Of a stretch of 64,000 nucleotides of DNA, positions 41,594 to 50,437 are shown in pieces. Below the pieces are notes generated by a model that saw only the letters and a program-made list of their open reading frames with translations, made no database searches and was not told the DNA's origin. The position numbers and the translations under genes are program-made. The DNA is taken from assembly GCF_000381025.1 (NCBI RefSeq), contig NZ_KB905820.1, positions 182,844-246,843 on the forward strand, given 5' to 3'. This stretch comes from Streptomyces sulphureus DSM 40104. GTDB taxonomy: Bacteria; Actinomycetota; Actinomycetes; Streptomycetales; Streptomycetaceae. The stretch's first letter is position 1. Every line of letters starts with the position of its first letter.

Positions 41594-42760
41594 TCACTTC
41601 TTCGACGGGTGCTTGGGACGCTGCGAGCCGCCCTTGCCCTGCGGGCCACCGGACTTCTTCTGTCCGGACTTGCTCTGACCGCCCTTGCCTTGCTGGCCGC
41701 CCTTGCTCTGGCCGCCTGACTTCTGGGCGTCGGTCTTCTGGCCTTCGGCCTTCCCGGCGTCGTCGGCGGTTTCCGCCTTCGCCGCCGTGTCCGGCTCGGC
41801 CTCGCCCGCCTTCTTCGGCTGGGCGGTACCCGAGGTGCGCTGCGACTTCGTCTGCCGCTTCGGCTGCTGCCGCTTCGCACGGGCCTGCTCGGCGGCCTCG
41901 CGGGCCTTGACCTCGGTCGGGTCCTCCTTGATCTTGCCCTTGGCGCGCAGCTTCTCCTGGCGCTGCTTGAAGGCGAGCGAGCCCGGCGTCGGGTTGCGCT
42001 TGATGACGTACATCTGCTGGCCGAGCGTCCAGACGTTGGTGGTGAGCCAGTAGACGAGGACGCCGACGGGGAAGTTGATACCGAAGACGGCGAACATGAG
42101 GGGGAAGACGTACATCAGCAGCTTCTGCTGCTGCATGAACGGCGTCTTCACCGTCAGGTCGACGTTCTTGGTCATGAGCTGGCGCTGAGTGTAGAACTGC
42201 GACGCCGACATCAGGATGATCATGATGACGGTGACGATGCGCACGTCCGTGAGAGAGGCACCGAGCTCGGCGAGCTTGTCGGCGCCGTCCATGAACTTCG
42301 CCGCGATCGGGGCGCCGAAGATCTGCGCGTTACGGGCGCTGTCCACCTGCTCGGCGTTGAGCACGCCCACCGGGCTGTTTCGGGCGATGTGGTTGAGCAC
42401 CTGGAAGAGCGCGATGAAGAACGGCGACTGCGCCAGGATCGGCAGGCAGCTGGAGAGCGGGTTGGTGCCCGTCTCCTTGTAGAGCTTCATCATCTCTTCG
42501 GACTGCCGCTGCTTGTCGCTCTTGTAGCGCTCCTGGATCGCCTTCATCTTCGGCTGGAGCGCCTGCATGTTCCGAGTCGACTTGATCTGCTTGACGAAGA
42601 GCGGGATCAGACAGATACGGATCAGGACGACGAGGAAGAAGATCGACAGGCCCCAGGCCCAGCCGCTGTCCTCGTCGAAGATCATGCTGAAGAACGTGTG
42701 GAACTGGACGATGATCCAGGAGACAGCGGTATAGAGAGGGCTCAGGATCGTGTCGAACAC
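41594..42760 (-). CDS. yidC: membrane protein insertase YidC
   Basis: 388 residues. It inserts and folds membrane proteins alone or with SecYEG. The YidC/Oxa1 core is FFLVVLIRICLIPLFVKQIK, then MQALQPKMKAIQERYKSDKQ, LPILAQSPFFIALFQVL and a last helix pair near FPVGVLVYWLTTNVWTL. The C-terminal ~120 residues are a Lys/Gln/Gly-rich cytoplasmic tail (KSGGQSKGGQQGKGGQ repeats), suited to ribosome or RNA contact. GTG 42760. It follows yidD by three bases. Confidence 0.96.
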   Translation of the reverse strand: MFDTILSPLYTAVSWIIVQFHTFFSMIFDEDSGWAWGLSIFFLVVLIRICLIPLFVKQIKSTRNMQALQPKMKAIQERYKSDKQRQSEEMMKLYKETGTNPLSSCLPILAQSPFFIALFQVLNHIARNSPVGVLNAEQVDSARNAQIFGAPIAAKFMDGADKLAELGASLTDVRIVTVIMIILMSASQFYTQRQLMTKNVDLTVKTPFMQQQKLLMYVFPLMFAVFGINFPVGVLVYWLTTNVWTLGQQMYVIKRNPTPGSLAFKQRQEKLRAKGKIKEDPTEVKAREAAEQARAKRQQPKRQTKSQRTSGTAQPKKAGEAEPDTAAKAETADDAGKAEGQKTDAQKSGGQSKGGQQGKGGQSKSGQKKSGGPQGKGGSQRPKHPSKK

Positions 42761-42763
42761 GAG

Positions 42764-43054
42764 TCAGGCTCCTTGGGCATTGGACTGGGTCCGGTGCTGC
42801 TGCCAGCGGTAGCGGAGACGCTGGTGCCATACCGGGTGCTTCCGGGCGGGGACATGGTCGACGCCTCCGGGCGACCACGGATTGCAGCGCAGGATGCGCC
42901 AGGCCGTCAGGACGGTGCCCTTGACGGCGCCGTGCCGCTCGATGGCTGTGTAGCCGTAGTGCGAGCACGACGGGTAGTACCGGCACACCGGCCCGAGCAA
43001 CGGACTGATGGTCCACTGGTACAGCTTGATCAACAACAGCAGCGGGTACTTCAT
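42764..43054 (-). CDS. yidD: membrane protein insertion efficiency factor YidD
   Basis: 96 residues. The family signature LYQWTISPLLGPVCRYYPSC followed by SHYGYTAIERHG, and later LRCNPWSPGGVDHVP, is complete. It is a small membrane-associated protein with conserved cysteines that assists YidC-dependent insertion. Its ATG overlaps the rnpA stop by four bases (ATGA), and yidC follows immediately. Confidence 0.96.
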   Translation of the reverse strand: MKYPLLLLIKLYQWTISPLLGPVCRYYPSCSHYGYTAIERHGAVKGTVLTAWRILRCNPWSPGGVDHVPARKHPVWHQRLRYRWQQHRTQSNAQGA

Positions 43055-43419
43055 CGCCGGGACCCTCCAAGCAGCCGCTGCAGTGCGGCGTCCAGATCAC
43101 GCACCAACTGGTCGTGACCGGCCTCGCCGGCACCTGACAGCGCCCGTACGACAACCAGGCTACCCGGGGGCAGCCGGTCGAGGCGCTGGCGTATCAGATG
43201 CCGAAGACGGCGCTTGACACGGTTCCGTACGACGGAGTTGCCGACGGCTTTGCTTACGACGAAACCCGCACGCGCCGGGGGAAGCTCTCCCCCCGCTCCG
43301 TGCGGGTCCTCTGCGCGGCGCAGATGGACGACGAGCGACGGGCGGCCGGCCCGTCGCCCTCGTCGTACCGCGGCTGAGAAGTCCTCGCGCCGCCTCAGCC
43401 GGTTCTCGGTTGGCAGCAC
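43051..43419 (-). CDS. rnpA: ribonuclease P protein component
   Basis: 122 residues, GTG start at 43419. The basic RNA-binding motif VVRNRVKRRLRHLIRQRL (about 68-85) and the N-terminus ENRLRRREDFSAAVRRGRR identify it. It helps the catalytic RNase P RNA cut 5' leaders from tRNA precursors. It is 24 bases downstream of rpmH, in the order conserved in most bacteria, and overlaps yidD. Confidence 0.95.
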   Translation of the reverse strand: MLPTENRLRRREDFSAAVRRGRRAGRPSLVVHLRRAEDPHGAGGELPPARAGFVVSKAVGNSVVRNRVKRRLRHLIRQRLDRLPPGSLVVVRALSGAGEAGHDQLVRDLDAALQRLLGGSRR

Positions 43420-43443
43420 GTCATGGACCTGTGGTCAGTCTGC

Positions 43444-43581
43444 TCAGGCCGACAGGCGTGCGCGGCCCTTGCTGCGGCGGTTCGCGACGATCGCGCGGCC
43501 GGCGCGGGTCCGCATGCGCAGCCGGAAGCCGTGGGTCTTCGCGCGGCGGCGGTTGTTCGGCTGGAAGGTGCGCTTGCTCAC
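43444..43581 (-). CDS. rpmH: 50S ribosomal protein L34
   Basis: 45 residues starting at GTG 43581: SKRTFQPNNRRRAKTHGFRL, then MRTRAGRAIVANRRSKGRAR and LSA. Complete. It is the first gene of the rpmH-rnpA-yidD-yidC-jag-rsmG operon, divergent from dnaA. Confidence 0.98.
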   Translation of the reverse strand: MSKRTFQPNNRRRAKTHGFRLRMRTRAGRAIVANRRSKGRARLSA

Positions 43582-43875
43582 TCGGGGGCTCCAGAGATGC
43601 TCCGTGTCCCGCTCTTCGCGGAACGATGGGTGGGGCGTCGACCGGCTGTCACCGTGCGCCCACGAGTAGCTCGCAACGCCCGAGTGTGCACCGCTTCTCG
43701 CTCCTCCAGTGAACCGCGGTCGGAAGGGAACCGTGCGGGCCACCTGGCGATCTTGCCCATCGGAGGCAGGCGGCAGCAGCCGTCGACGACTCGACCTGGT
43801 CACGGTACGCGGGCCCGCGTCATCCGGTCAAACCGCTCCCCAACGGCCTTCTCGGTACTGCACTCGTGCACAGCC

Positions 43876-43918
43876 TGTGGACAACGACTTGAACGGGGGA
43901 CCGCGCCCTGTCTACCGT
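43876..43918 (+). promoter_or_regulatory. dnaA promoter with an exact DnaA box
   Basis: In the 453-base gap between rpmH and dnaA, TGTGGACAA (43876-43884, reverse of TTGTCCACA) sits five bases before a -35-like TTGAAC (43889-43894); 18 bases later is TACCGT (43913-43918). The layout suggests autoregulation by DnaA, as reported for Streptomyces dnaA. The start would be near 43925, leaving a leader of about 110 bases. The rpmH promoter must lie further left but was not recognised. Confidence 0.75.
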
Positions 43919-44034
43919 GGCTGAACTTCCCTTCCTTCCCGACCGTCCCCAGAACCACACATTCACGGAATCTGGTCCGCGGGGTTCTGTCGGTCTCCCC
44001 GGATGATCGCACCAGCGAATGAGAGAGCGTGCCC

Positions 44035-45942
44035 GTGGCTGACCTCCCCGCCGACCTCGCCGCGGTCTGGCCACGCGTGCTGGAACAGCTCCTCTCCGAG
44101 GAGCAGGGCGTCGAGCCGAAGGATCAGCGCTGGCTGCGCGACTGCCAGCCCCTCGTGCTCGTCTCCGGCACCGCACTGCTCGGCGTGCCCAACGAGTACG
44201 CGAAAGGGGTGCTGGAGCGGCGGCTGTCGCCCGTGATCAGCGAGGCGCTCAGCCGCGAGTGCCAGCAGCAGGTCCGCCTCGCGATCACCGTCACGGGTCC
44301 CGTCACCGACGCGGTACTGCCCGCCTCCGAGCCCGCGCGCCCGGAGGCGCCCCAGGGCCAGCCGCCGGCCCCGCACGCACACCAGCCGCCGCAGGGCCAA
44401 CAACCGGGCCGGCAGGAGGCGTTCGACTACGAGCAGTACGACGCCGGGCGCCGCGACGGGTACCCCGCCGAGCCGCAGGGACCGGCCGAGGGCGCCGGGT
44501 ACGAGTACGACGCGTACGAGCCCGGGCGCGAGGTGCCGGCGCCGCGCAACCCGTACCAGGAGTACCCGCGTCCGCAGCACCGCGAGCCCGGGCCGCACCC
44601 TTGGCAGCCGCGGGACCCGTACGCGGGCCAGCAGCCGGTGTACGAGCAGTACGAGCAGCGGTACGACCAACACCCGCCCCGCGGTTACGAGGAGCGCCCG
44701 CCCGCCGGGTACGAGCGGTACGAGCAGCCGCACCCCCCTCGGCCGCGGCAGCCGTACGAGCAGTACGAGCAGCCGCACCGCTCCCCGGTGCCGCCGCAGG
44801 GGCAGCCGCCGGCGCCGCCGTACGAGGGCCCTTCCCAACTCCCGGCTCCCAGCGGCGCTCCCGGGCCGCTCGCGGCGCAGCCGGCGCCGGCGACCGGTCC
44901 CGGCGAGCCGACCGCGCGGCTCAACCCGAAGTACCTCTTCGACACGTTCGTCATCGGGGCCTCCAACCGGTTCGCGCACGCGGCGGCCGTCGCGGTCGCC
45001 GAGGCGCCGGCGAAGGCGTACAACCCGCTCTTCATCTACGGGGAGTCGGGCCTGGGCAAGACCCACCTGCTGCATGCGATCGGCCACTACGCGCGCAGCC
45101 TCTACCCGGGGACGCGGGTGCGGTACGTCAGCTCGGAGGAGTTCACCAACGAGTTCATCAACTCGATCCGGGACGGCAAGGCGGACACCTTCCGCAAGCG
45201 GTACCGGGACATGGACATCCTGCTCGTCGACGACGTCCAGTTCCTTGCGGACAAGGAGTCGACGCAGGAGGAGTTCTTCCACACCTTCAACACCCTCCAC
45301 AACGCCAACAAGCAGATCGTCCTCTCCAGCGACCGGCCGCCGAAAGCGCTGGAGACGCTGGAGGACCGGCTCCGCAACCGGTTCGAGTGGGGACTGATCA
45401 CGGACGTCCAGCCGCCCGAGTTGGAGACGCGGATCGCGATCCTCCGGAAGAAGGCCGTCCAGGAGCAGCTCAACGCCCCGCCCGAGGTGCTGGAGTTCAT
45501 CGCCTCGCGGATCTCGCGGAACATCCGCGAGTTGGAGGGGGCGTTGATCCGCGTCACGGCGTTCGCGAGCCTCAACAGGCAGCCGGTGGACCTCGGGCTC
45601 ACGGAGATCGTGCTCAAGGACCTGATCCCGGGAGGGGAGGACGCCACCCCGGAGATCACCGCCTCCGCGATCATGGCGGCGACGGCGGACTACTTCGGGC
45701 TCACCGTCGACGACCTCTGCGGCTCCTCGCGCAGCCGCGTCCTCGTCACCGCCCGGCAGATCGCCATGTACCTCTGCCGGGAGCTGACGGACCTCTCCCT
45801 GCCCAAGATCGGTGGGCAGTTCGGCGGCCGGGACCACACGACGGTCATGCACGCCGACCGGAAGATCAGGGCGCTCATGGCGGAGCGGCGCTCGATCTAC
45901 AACCAGGTGACGGAGCTCACCAACCGCATCAAGAACGGCTGA
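44035..45942 (+). CDS. dnaA: chromosomal replication initiator DnaA
   Basis: 635 residues from GTG 44035 (GAGAGAG before it; GTG 44029 is an alternative). Domain I (1-90) opens ADLPADLAAVWPRVLEQLL. Domain II (about 95-295) is an unusually long disordered linker rich in Pro, Gln, Tyr and Glu, a Streptomyces trait. The AAA+ domain starts NPKYLFDTFVIGASNRFAHA, with Walker A GESGLGKTH near 336 and Walker B ILLVDDVQF near 394. Domain IV ends with GGQFGGRDHTTVMHADRKI, the DnaA-box recognition motif. It melts oriC and recruits DnaB. Confidence 0.98.
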   Translation: MADLPADLAAVWPRVLEQLLSEEQGVEPKDQRWLRDCQPLVLVSGTALLGVPNEYAKGVLERRLSPVISEALSRECQQQVRLAITVTGPVTDAVLPASEPARPEAPQGQPPAPHAHQPPQGQQPGRQEAFDYEQYDAGRRDGYPAEPQGPAEGAGYEYDAYEPGREVPAPRNPYQEYPRPQHREPGPHPWQPRDPYAGQQPVYEQYEQRYDQHPPRGYEERPPAGYERYEQPHPPRPRQPYEQYEQPHRSPVPPQGQPPAPPYEGPSQLPAPSGAPGPLAAQPAPATGPGEPTARLNPKYLFDTFVIGASNRFAHAAAVAVAEAPAKAYNPLFIYGESGLGKTHLLHAIGHYARSLYPGTRVRYVSSEEFTNEFINSIRDGKADTFRKRYRDMDILLVDDVQFLADKESTQEEFFHTFNTLHNANKQIVLSSDRPPKALETLEDRLRNRFEWGLITDVQPPELETRIAILRKKAVQEQLNAPPEVLEFIASRISRNIRELEGALIRVTAFASLNRQPVDLGLTEIVLKDLIPGGEDATPEITASAIMAATADYFGLTVDDLCGSSRSRVLVTARQIAMYLCRELTDLSLPKIGGQFGGRDHTTVMHADRKIRALMAERRSIYNQVTELTNRIKNG

Positions 45943-45981
45943 AGCCCGGCGGTCGGCGCCGCCCGGCCGTCTGCCTCCTTC

Positions 45982-46014
45982 CTGCCCCCGTACGTCTGCC
46001 GCGTACGGGGGCAG
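45982..46014. terminator. hairpin terminator after dnaA
   Basis: Arms CTGCCCCCGTACG and exact complement with a seven-base loop, starting 39 bases after the dnaA stop and before the origin. Confidence 0.85.
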
Positions 46015-46119
46015 TCGTCTGTCCGGACTTCTCCGGGCGGCGCCTCGGTACGGCCCCAGGGGTCGGGGCTGTGCGCAACTCCGAGTCCGGCGCCGGCTGT
46101 TCGAATCGATCCGCGCGGA

Positions 46120-46690
46120 GGGCTGTGGTCCACAGGAAACGAGGCGAGCCGGGGTCCACACCCTGGGGAGCGCGTAGGTTGTCCAGAACGTGTCCACAAG
46201 AGGCCCCGCTGGGACGAGGTCTGCGGAGGTCATGACCCTGGGGATTTGTGTGCGGCCGCCCTCCACAGCTTGTGGAGGACAACTGCCGCTACCGTGGCCG
46301 GAGTCGGCTGTCCACCGGTCGCCCACAAGACAGGGCGGGTTGTCCCCAGCTTCTCCACAGCCCTGTCCACTGTTCGGCAACTCAACTCGCCTTATCACCG
46401 GTGCGAGTGAAAGCCGTCACATCGAGGGCGGGGGTTGCCTTGTGGGAAAGCCGGGTAACTCTGTGGGCGGTGCTGTGGGCAACTGGCCGTTGCCTGTGTA
46501 CGAGTTGCGCAGGACGCTGCTCGCTCCACAGGAACCCCCGTGTCGTCCACCGGTCCGTGCACAGCCGCGGTGGACAAAATTTCCGGCCTGACCTGCGGAG
46601 ACGGGCTTATCCACGGTTTCCACAAGCCCTACTACTACGACGACACTTAGAGAGCCCGAGATCCGTTTAACCGTGGGGGCTGTGCACAAC
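46120..46690. other. origin of replication oriC with about 19 DnaA boxes
   Basis: The 929-base gap between dnaA and dnaN. Sites with a full TCCACA core (either strand) begin at 46126, 46152, 46190, 46259, 46271, 46351, 46522 and 46616. One- or two-mismatch sites begin at 46179, 46308, 46340, 46363, 46441, 46462, 46474, 46543, 46569, 46607 and 46681. No exact TTGTCCACA occurs, so initiation must rely on cooperative binding to weak boxes, as known for Streptomyces. A small A/T patch, CAAAATTT at 46575, may be part of the unwinding element. The flanks 45943-46119 and 46691-46871 hold the dnaA terminator and the dnaN promoter region. Confidence 0.95.
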
Positions 46691-46871
46691 TCGCTGCCTG
46701 CGGCCCGACGGTCGCTTCTGGCACTCTGCTGGAAGTTGACGGACTCGGGCTCCGGTTGTCAGTCGCGTACGTCAGACTGGACCCCGGTAACAAGCTGAGA
46801 CGCGGCCCCAGGGCGCCAAGGGCAGGACAGAGCCAGGGGACCGCGTCGGCGACAGCAGGAGGCGGCTGAAG

Positions 46872-48002
46872 GTGAAGATCCGGGTAGAGCGCGACGTCCT
46901 CGCGGAGGCGGTGGCCTGGGCTGCCAAGAGTCTCCCGGCCCGTCCGCCGGTGCCGGTCCTCGCGGGCCTGCTGCTGAAGACGGAGGACGGCACCCTGAGC
47001 CTCTCCGGCTTCGACTACGAGGTCTCCGCACGGGTCTCGGTCGAGGCCGAGGTCGAGGAGGAGGGCACCGTCCTGGTCTCCGGGCGGCTGCTCGCCGACA
47101 TCTGCCGAGCCCTCCCCAACCGCCCGGTGGAGATCTCCACAGACGGTGTACGCGCGACGGTCGTCTGCGGCTCGTCGCGGTTCACGCTCCACACCCTGCC
47201 GGTCGAGGAGTACCCGGCGCTGCCGGAGATGCCGACGGCCACCGGCACCGTCCAGGGCGAGGTGTTCGCCGCCGCCGTCCAGCAGGTGGCCATCGCGGCC
47301 GGGCGGGACGACACCCTGCCCGTGCTCACCGGGGTCCGGATCGAGATCGAGGGGGACACGGTCACCCTCGCCTCCACCGACCGCTACCGCTTCGCCGTGC
47401 GTGAGTTCCTCTGGAAGCCGGAGGAGTCCGAGACCTCGGCCGTCGCGCTCGTCCCCGCGAAGACCCTGCTCGACACCGCCAAGTCGCTCAGCAGCGGCGA
47501 CAACGTCACGCTGGCGCTCTCCGGTTCGGGCTCCGGCGAGGGGCTCATCGGCTTCGAGGGCGCGGGACGGCGCACCACCACCCGCCTGTTGGAGGGGGAC
47601 CTCCCGAAGTACCGCACGCTCTTCCCCACCGAGTTCAACTCGGTCGCGGTGATCGAGACGGCGCCGTTCGTCGAGGCGGTCAAGCGCGTCGCCCTCGTCG
47701 CCGAGCGGAACACTCCGGTGCGACTCAGCTTCGAGCAGGGGGTGCTGACGCTGGAGGCCGGCTCCAGCGACGACGCACAGGCTGTGGAGCGCGTCGACGC
47801 CGATCTGGAGGGGGACGACATCTCGATCGCCTTCAATCCCGGCTTCCTGCTGGAAGGGCTGAGCGCGATCGACTCCCCCGTCGCGCAGTTGGCGTTCACC
47901 ACCTCCACGAAGCCGGCGCTCCTCAGTGGCAGGGCCGACAAGGAGGCCGAGGCGGACGACGCCTACAAGTACCTGATCATGCCTGTGCGCCTCTCCGGGT
48001 AA
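46872..48002 (+). CDS. dnaN: DNA polymerase III beta subunit (sliding clamp)
   Basis: 376 residues, GTG start at 46872 after AGGAGGCGG. The three-domain clamp pattern is visible: KIRVERDVLAEAVAWAAKSL at the start, FAAAVQQVAIAAGRDDTLPV then LTGVRIEIEGDTVTL for domain 2, and a C-terminus AYKYLIMPVRLSG. The YLIMPVRL ending is the peptide-binding pocket region of bacterial clamps. It tethers the polymerase to DNA. It lies just right of oriC, and a strong hairpin follows. Confidence 0.98.
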   Translation: MKIRVERDVLAEAVAWAAKSLPARPPVPVLAGLLLKTEDGTLSLSGFDYEVSARVSVEAEVEEEGTVLVSGRLLADICRALPNRPVEISTDGVRATVVCGSSRFTLHTLPVEEYPALPEMPTATGTVQGEVFAAAVQQVAIAAGRDDTLPVLTGVRIEIEGDTVTLASTDRYRFAVREFLWKPEESETSAVALVPAKTLLDTAKSLSSGDNVTLALSGSGSGEGLIGFEGAGRRTTTRLLEGDLPKYRTLFPTEFNSVAVIETAPFVEAVKRVALVAERNTPVRLSFEQGVLTLEAGSSDDAQAVERVDADLEGDDISIAFNPGFLLEGLSAIDSPVAQLAFTTSTKPALLSGRADKEAEADDAYKYLIMPVRLSG

Positions 48003-48021
48003 GCGCGGCCCTCGCCTCTGC

Positions 48022-48048
48022 GCCCTCCGGCACGGTGCCGGAGGGCGA
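48022..48048. terminator. hairpin terminator after dnaN
   Basis: Arms CGCCCTCCGGCAC and exact complement around one central base, 20 bases after the dnaN stop. Confidence 0.8.
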
Positions 48049-48217
48049 GGTGTGTCACACCCCGGCCCAGCACGGCGGCTCCTGGCGCGAGGGTGCGTCT
48101 TCACCGTACGAACGCATGCGTGCGTCCCGGTTAGGCTCGTATTCAAGTACGAAAGGCGACGGCTCGCGACTCCTCGATACGCAGCGGCGCCGCGACTCCA
48201 CGCACAAAGGGGCACTG

Positions 48218-49111
48218 ATGGACCTCGGCCTGATCGGTCTCGGCAAGATGGGCGGCAACATGCGCGAGCGCATCCGCCGCGCCGGCCACAAGGTCGTCGG
48301 CTACGACCGCGACCCGGAACTCGCCGACGTCCACAGCCTGCAGGAACTTGTGGAAACGCTGGGGGACGGCCCGCGCGTCGTGTGGTCGATGGTCCCGGCC
48401 GGCGTCGCGACGCAGTCGACCGTCGACGAGCTCTCCCGGCTCCTCTCGCCCGGCGATGTCGTCGTCGACGGCGGCAACTCCCGCTGGAGCGAGGACGAGA
48501 AGCATGCGGCGGAGCTCGCCGAGCACGGCATCGGCTTCGTCGACTGCGGTGTCTCCGGCGGCGTCTGGGGCCTGGAGAACGGCTATGCGCTGATGTACGG
48601 CGGCGACGCCGAGCACGTGGCAGCCGTCCAGCCGATCTTCGACGCGCTCAAGCCCGAAGGCGAGTTCGGCTCCGTGCACGCGGGCCGTGTGGGCGCAGGT
48701 CACTTCGCGAAGATGGTCCACAACGGTATCGAGTACGCGATGATGCAGGCCTTCGCCGAGGGGTGGGAGCTGCTGGAGGCGGCGGAGCCGGTCACCGACG
48801 TGCGCGAGGTCTTCCGCTCGTGGCAGGAGGGCACCGTGATCCGCTCCTGGCTCCTCGACCTCGCGGTCAACGCACTCGACGGCGACGAGCACTTGGAGAA
48901 ACTCCGCGGCTACGCCGCCGACTCGGGCGAGGGCCGCTGGACCGTCGAGGCAGCCCTCGACAACAGCGTTCCGCTGCCGGCGATCACCGCTTCGCTCTTT
49001 GCGCGATTCAGCTCGCGGCAGGACGACTCGCCGCAGATGAAGATGATCGCCGCACTGCGCAACCAGTTCGGCGGCCACGCGGTCGAGAACACCGGCGGCG
49101 CCGCCAAGTAG
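48218..49111 (+). CDS. gnd: 6-phosphogluconate dehydrogenase, short decarboxylating type
   Basis: 297 residues, the short form found in actinobacteria. NAD(P)-binding motif DLGLIGLGKMGGNMRERI at the start; substrate-binding DCGVSGGVWGLENGYALMYG (about 110-130) and GHFAKMVHNGIEYAMMQAFA with the catalytic Lys (about 165-185). It makes ribulose 5-phosphate and reduced cofactor in the pentose phosphate pathway. The ATG at 48218 follows AAAGGGG. The place between dnaN and recF is a Streptomyces signature. Confidence 0.93.
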   Translation: MDLGLIGLGKMGGNMRERIRRAGHKVVGYDRDPELADVHSLQELVETLGDGPRVVWSMVPAGVATQSTVDELSRLLSPGDVVVDGGNSRWSEDEKHAAELAEHGIGFVDCGVSGGVWGLENGYALMYGGDAEHVAAVQPIFDALKPEGEFGSVHAGRVGAGHFAKMVHNGIEYAMMQAFAEGWELLEAAEPVTDVREVFRSWQEGTVIRSWLLDLAVNALDGDEHLEKLRGYAADSGEGRWTVEAALDNSVPLPAITASLFARFSSRQDDSPQMKMIAALRNQFGGHAVENTGGAAK

Positions 49112-49200
49112 CCTTCGTCGGCGGGCGTTCACCCGGCAGTCGCCGGGCGGCCCGTCCCGCAAGGGCGTCGGGCAGAGCGAGGCAACGAAAGGTCGGCAGC

Positions 49201-50316
49201 GTGCACGTGACCCATCTCTCGCTCGCCGACTTCCGCTCCCACCACGCCGTCGACGTCGAACTCGCCCCCGGCGTCACCGCGTTCGTCGGCCCGAACGGCC
49301 AGGGGAAGACCAACCTCGTCGAGGCGGTGGGCTACCTCGCGACCCTCGGCAGCCACCGCGTCGCGAGCGATGCGCCGCTGGTGCGCAGTGGTGCGCAGCG
49401 CGCCGTCGTCCGCGCCCTGGTGCGCCAGGGCGAGCGCCAGCAGCAGGTCGAGTTGGAGATCAATCCCGGCAAGGCCAACCGCGCCCGGATCAACCGCTCT
49501 TCACAGGTGCGCCCCCGCGACGCGCTCGGCATCCTGCGCACCGTCCTCTTCGCACCCGAGGACCTCTCCCTCGTCAAGGGCGACCCGGGCGAGCGCCGCC
49601 GCTTCCTCGACGAGCTGGTCACGGCCCGCTCCCCCCGCATCGCAGGCGTCCGCGCCGACTACGAGCGCGTCCTGAAGCAGCGGAACAGCCTGCTGAAGTC
49701 CGCGGCGATGGCGCGGCGGCACGGCGGCAAGGGCGCCGACCTCTCCACGCTCGACGTCTGGGACCAGCACGTGGCGCGCAACGGCGCGGAGTTGCTCGCG
49801 CAGCGGAGGGAACTGATCGCCGACCTCTCCCCGCTCGTGGCGAAGGCGTACGAGGGCCTCGCACCCGGTGGCGGCCCCGTCGGCCTCGAATACCGGGGAT
49901 CGGTCTCGGGCGGCAGCAGGCAGGAGCTGTACGACGGCCTGCTCGCCGCCCTCGCCGAGGCGCGCAAGCAGGAGGTGGAGCGCGGCGTCACGCTCGTCGG
50001 TCCGCACCGCGACGATCTGCTGCTCGCGCTCGGCGAGTTGCCGGCGAAGGGCTACGCGAGCCACGGCGAGTCCTGGTCGTTCGCGCTGGCACTGCGACTC
50101 GCCTCGTACGAGCTGCTCAAGAGCGAGGGGAACGAGCCGGTGCTCGTCCTCGACGACGTCTTCGCCGAGCTCGACACCAAGCGCAGGACGCGCCTCGCCG
50201 AACTCGTCGCCGGCGGCGAGCAGGTGCTGGTGACGGCCGCAGTGGAGGAGGACGTACCCGAGGTGCTCGACGGGCGGAGGTTCCGGGTGTCGGGCGACGG
50301 GGTGGAGCGGTGGTGA
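49201..50316 (+). CDS. recF: DNA replication and repair protein RecF
   Basis: 371 residues, GTG 49201 after AAAGG. Walker A is FVGPNGQGKTNLVEAVGYLA (about 28-47); RTVLFAPEDLSLVKGDPGER and RRFLDELV follow; the ABC signature and Walker B appear at the C-terminus as SHGESWSFALALRLASYELL and PVLVLDDVFAELDTKRR. RecF helps load RecA on gapped DNA with RecO and RecR. It is 89 bases after gnd. Confidence 0.97.
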   Translation: MHVTHLSLADFRSHHAVDVELAPGVTAFVGPNGQGKTNLVEAVGYLATLGSHRVASDAPLVRSGAQRAVVRALVRQGERQQQVELEINPGKANRARINRSSQVRPRDALGILRTVLFAPEDLSLVKGDPGERRRFLDELVTARSPRIAGVRADYERVLKQRNSLLKSAAMARRHGGKGADLSTLDVWDQHVARNGAELLAQRRELIADLSPLVAKAYEGLAPGGGPVGLEYRGSVSGGSRQELYDGLLAALAEARKQEVERGVTLVGPHRDDLLLALGELPAKGYASHGESWSFALALRLASYELLKSEGNEPVLVLDDVFAELDTKRRTRLAELVAGGEQVLVTAAVEEDVPEVLDGRRFRVSGDGVERW

Positions 50317-50437
50317 ACCGTGGCCCGGGCGTCCCCGACTTCCGTGCGGTGCGCGGTGGTTCGGCGTCGTGCGTGCGGCGGGGTGCGCTCGTAGGGTGTG
50401 CCGTCCGGTGCGGACTCGTCGGCGGGAGGTGGACCGC

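Noticed and set aside
43963..46398. Long open frame on the minus strand across dnaA and part of oriC
   Set aside because: A shadow of dnaA; it also runs through the DnaA-box array, which should not be coding.
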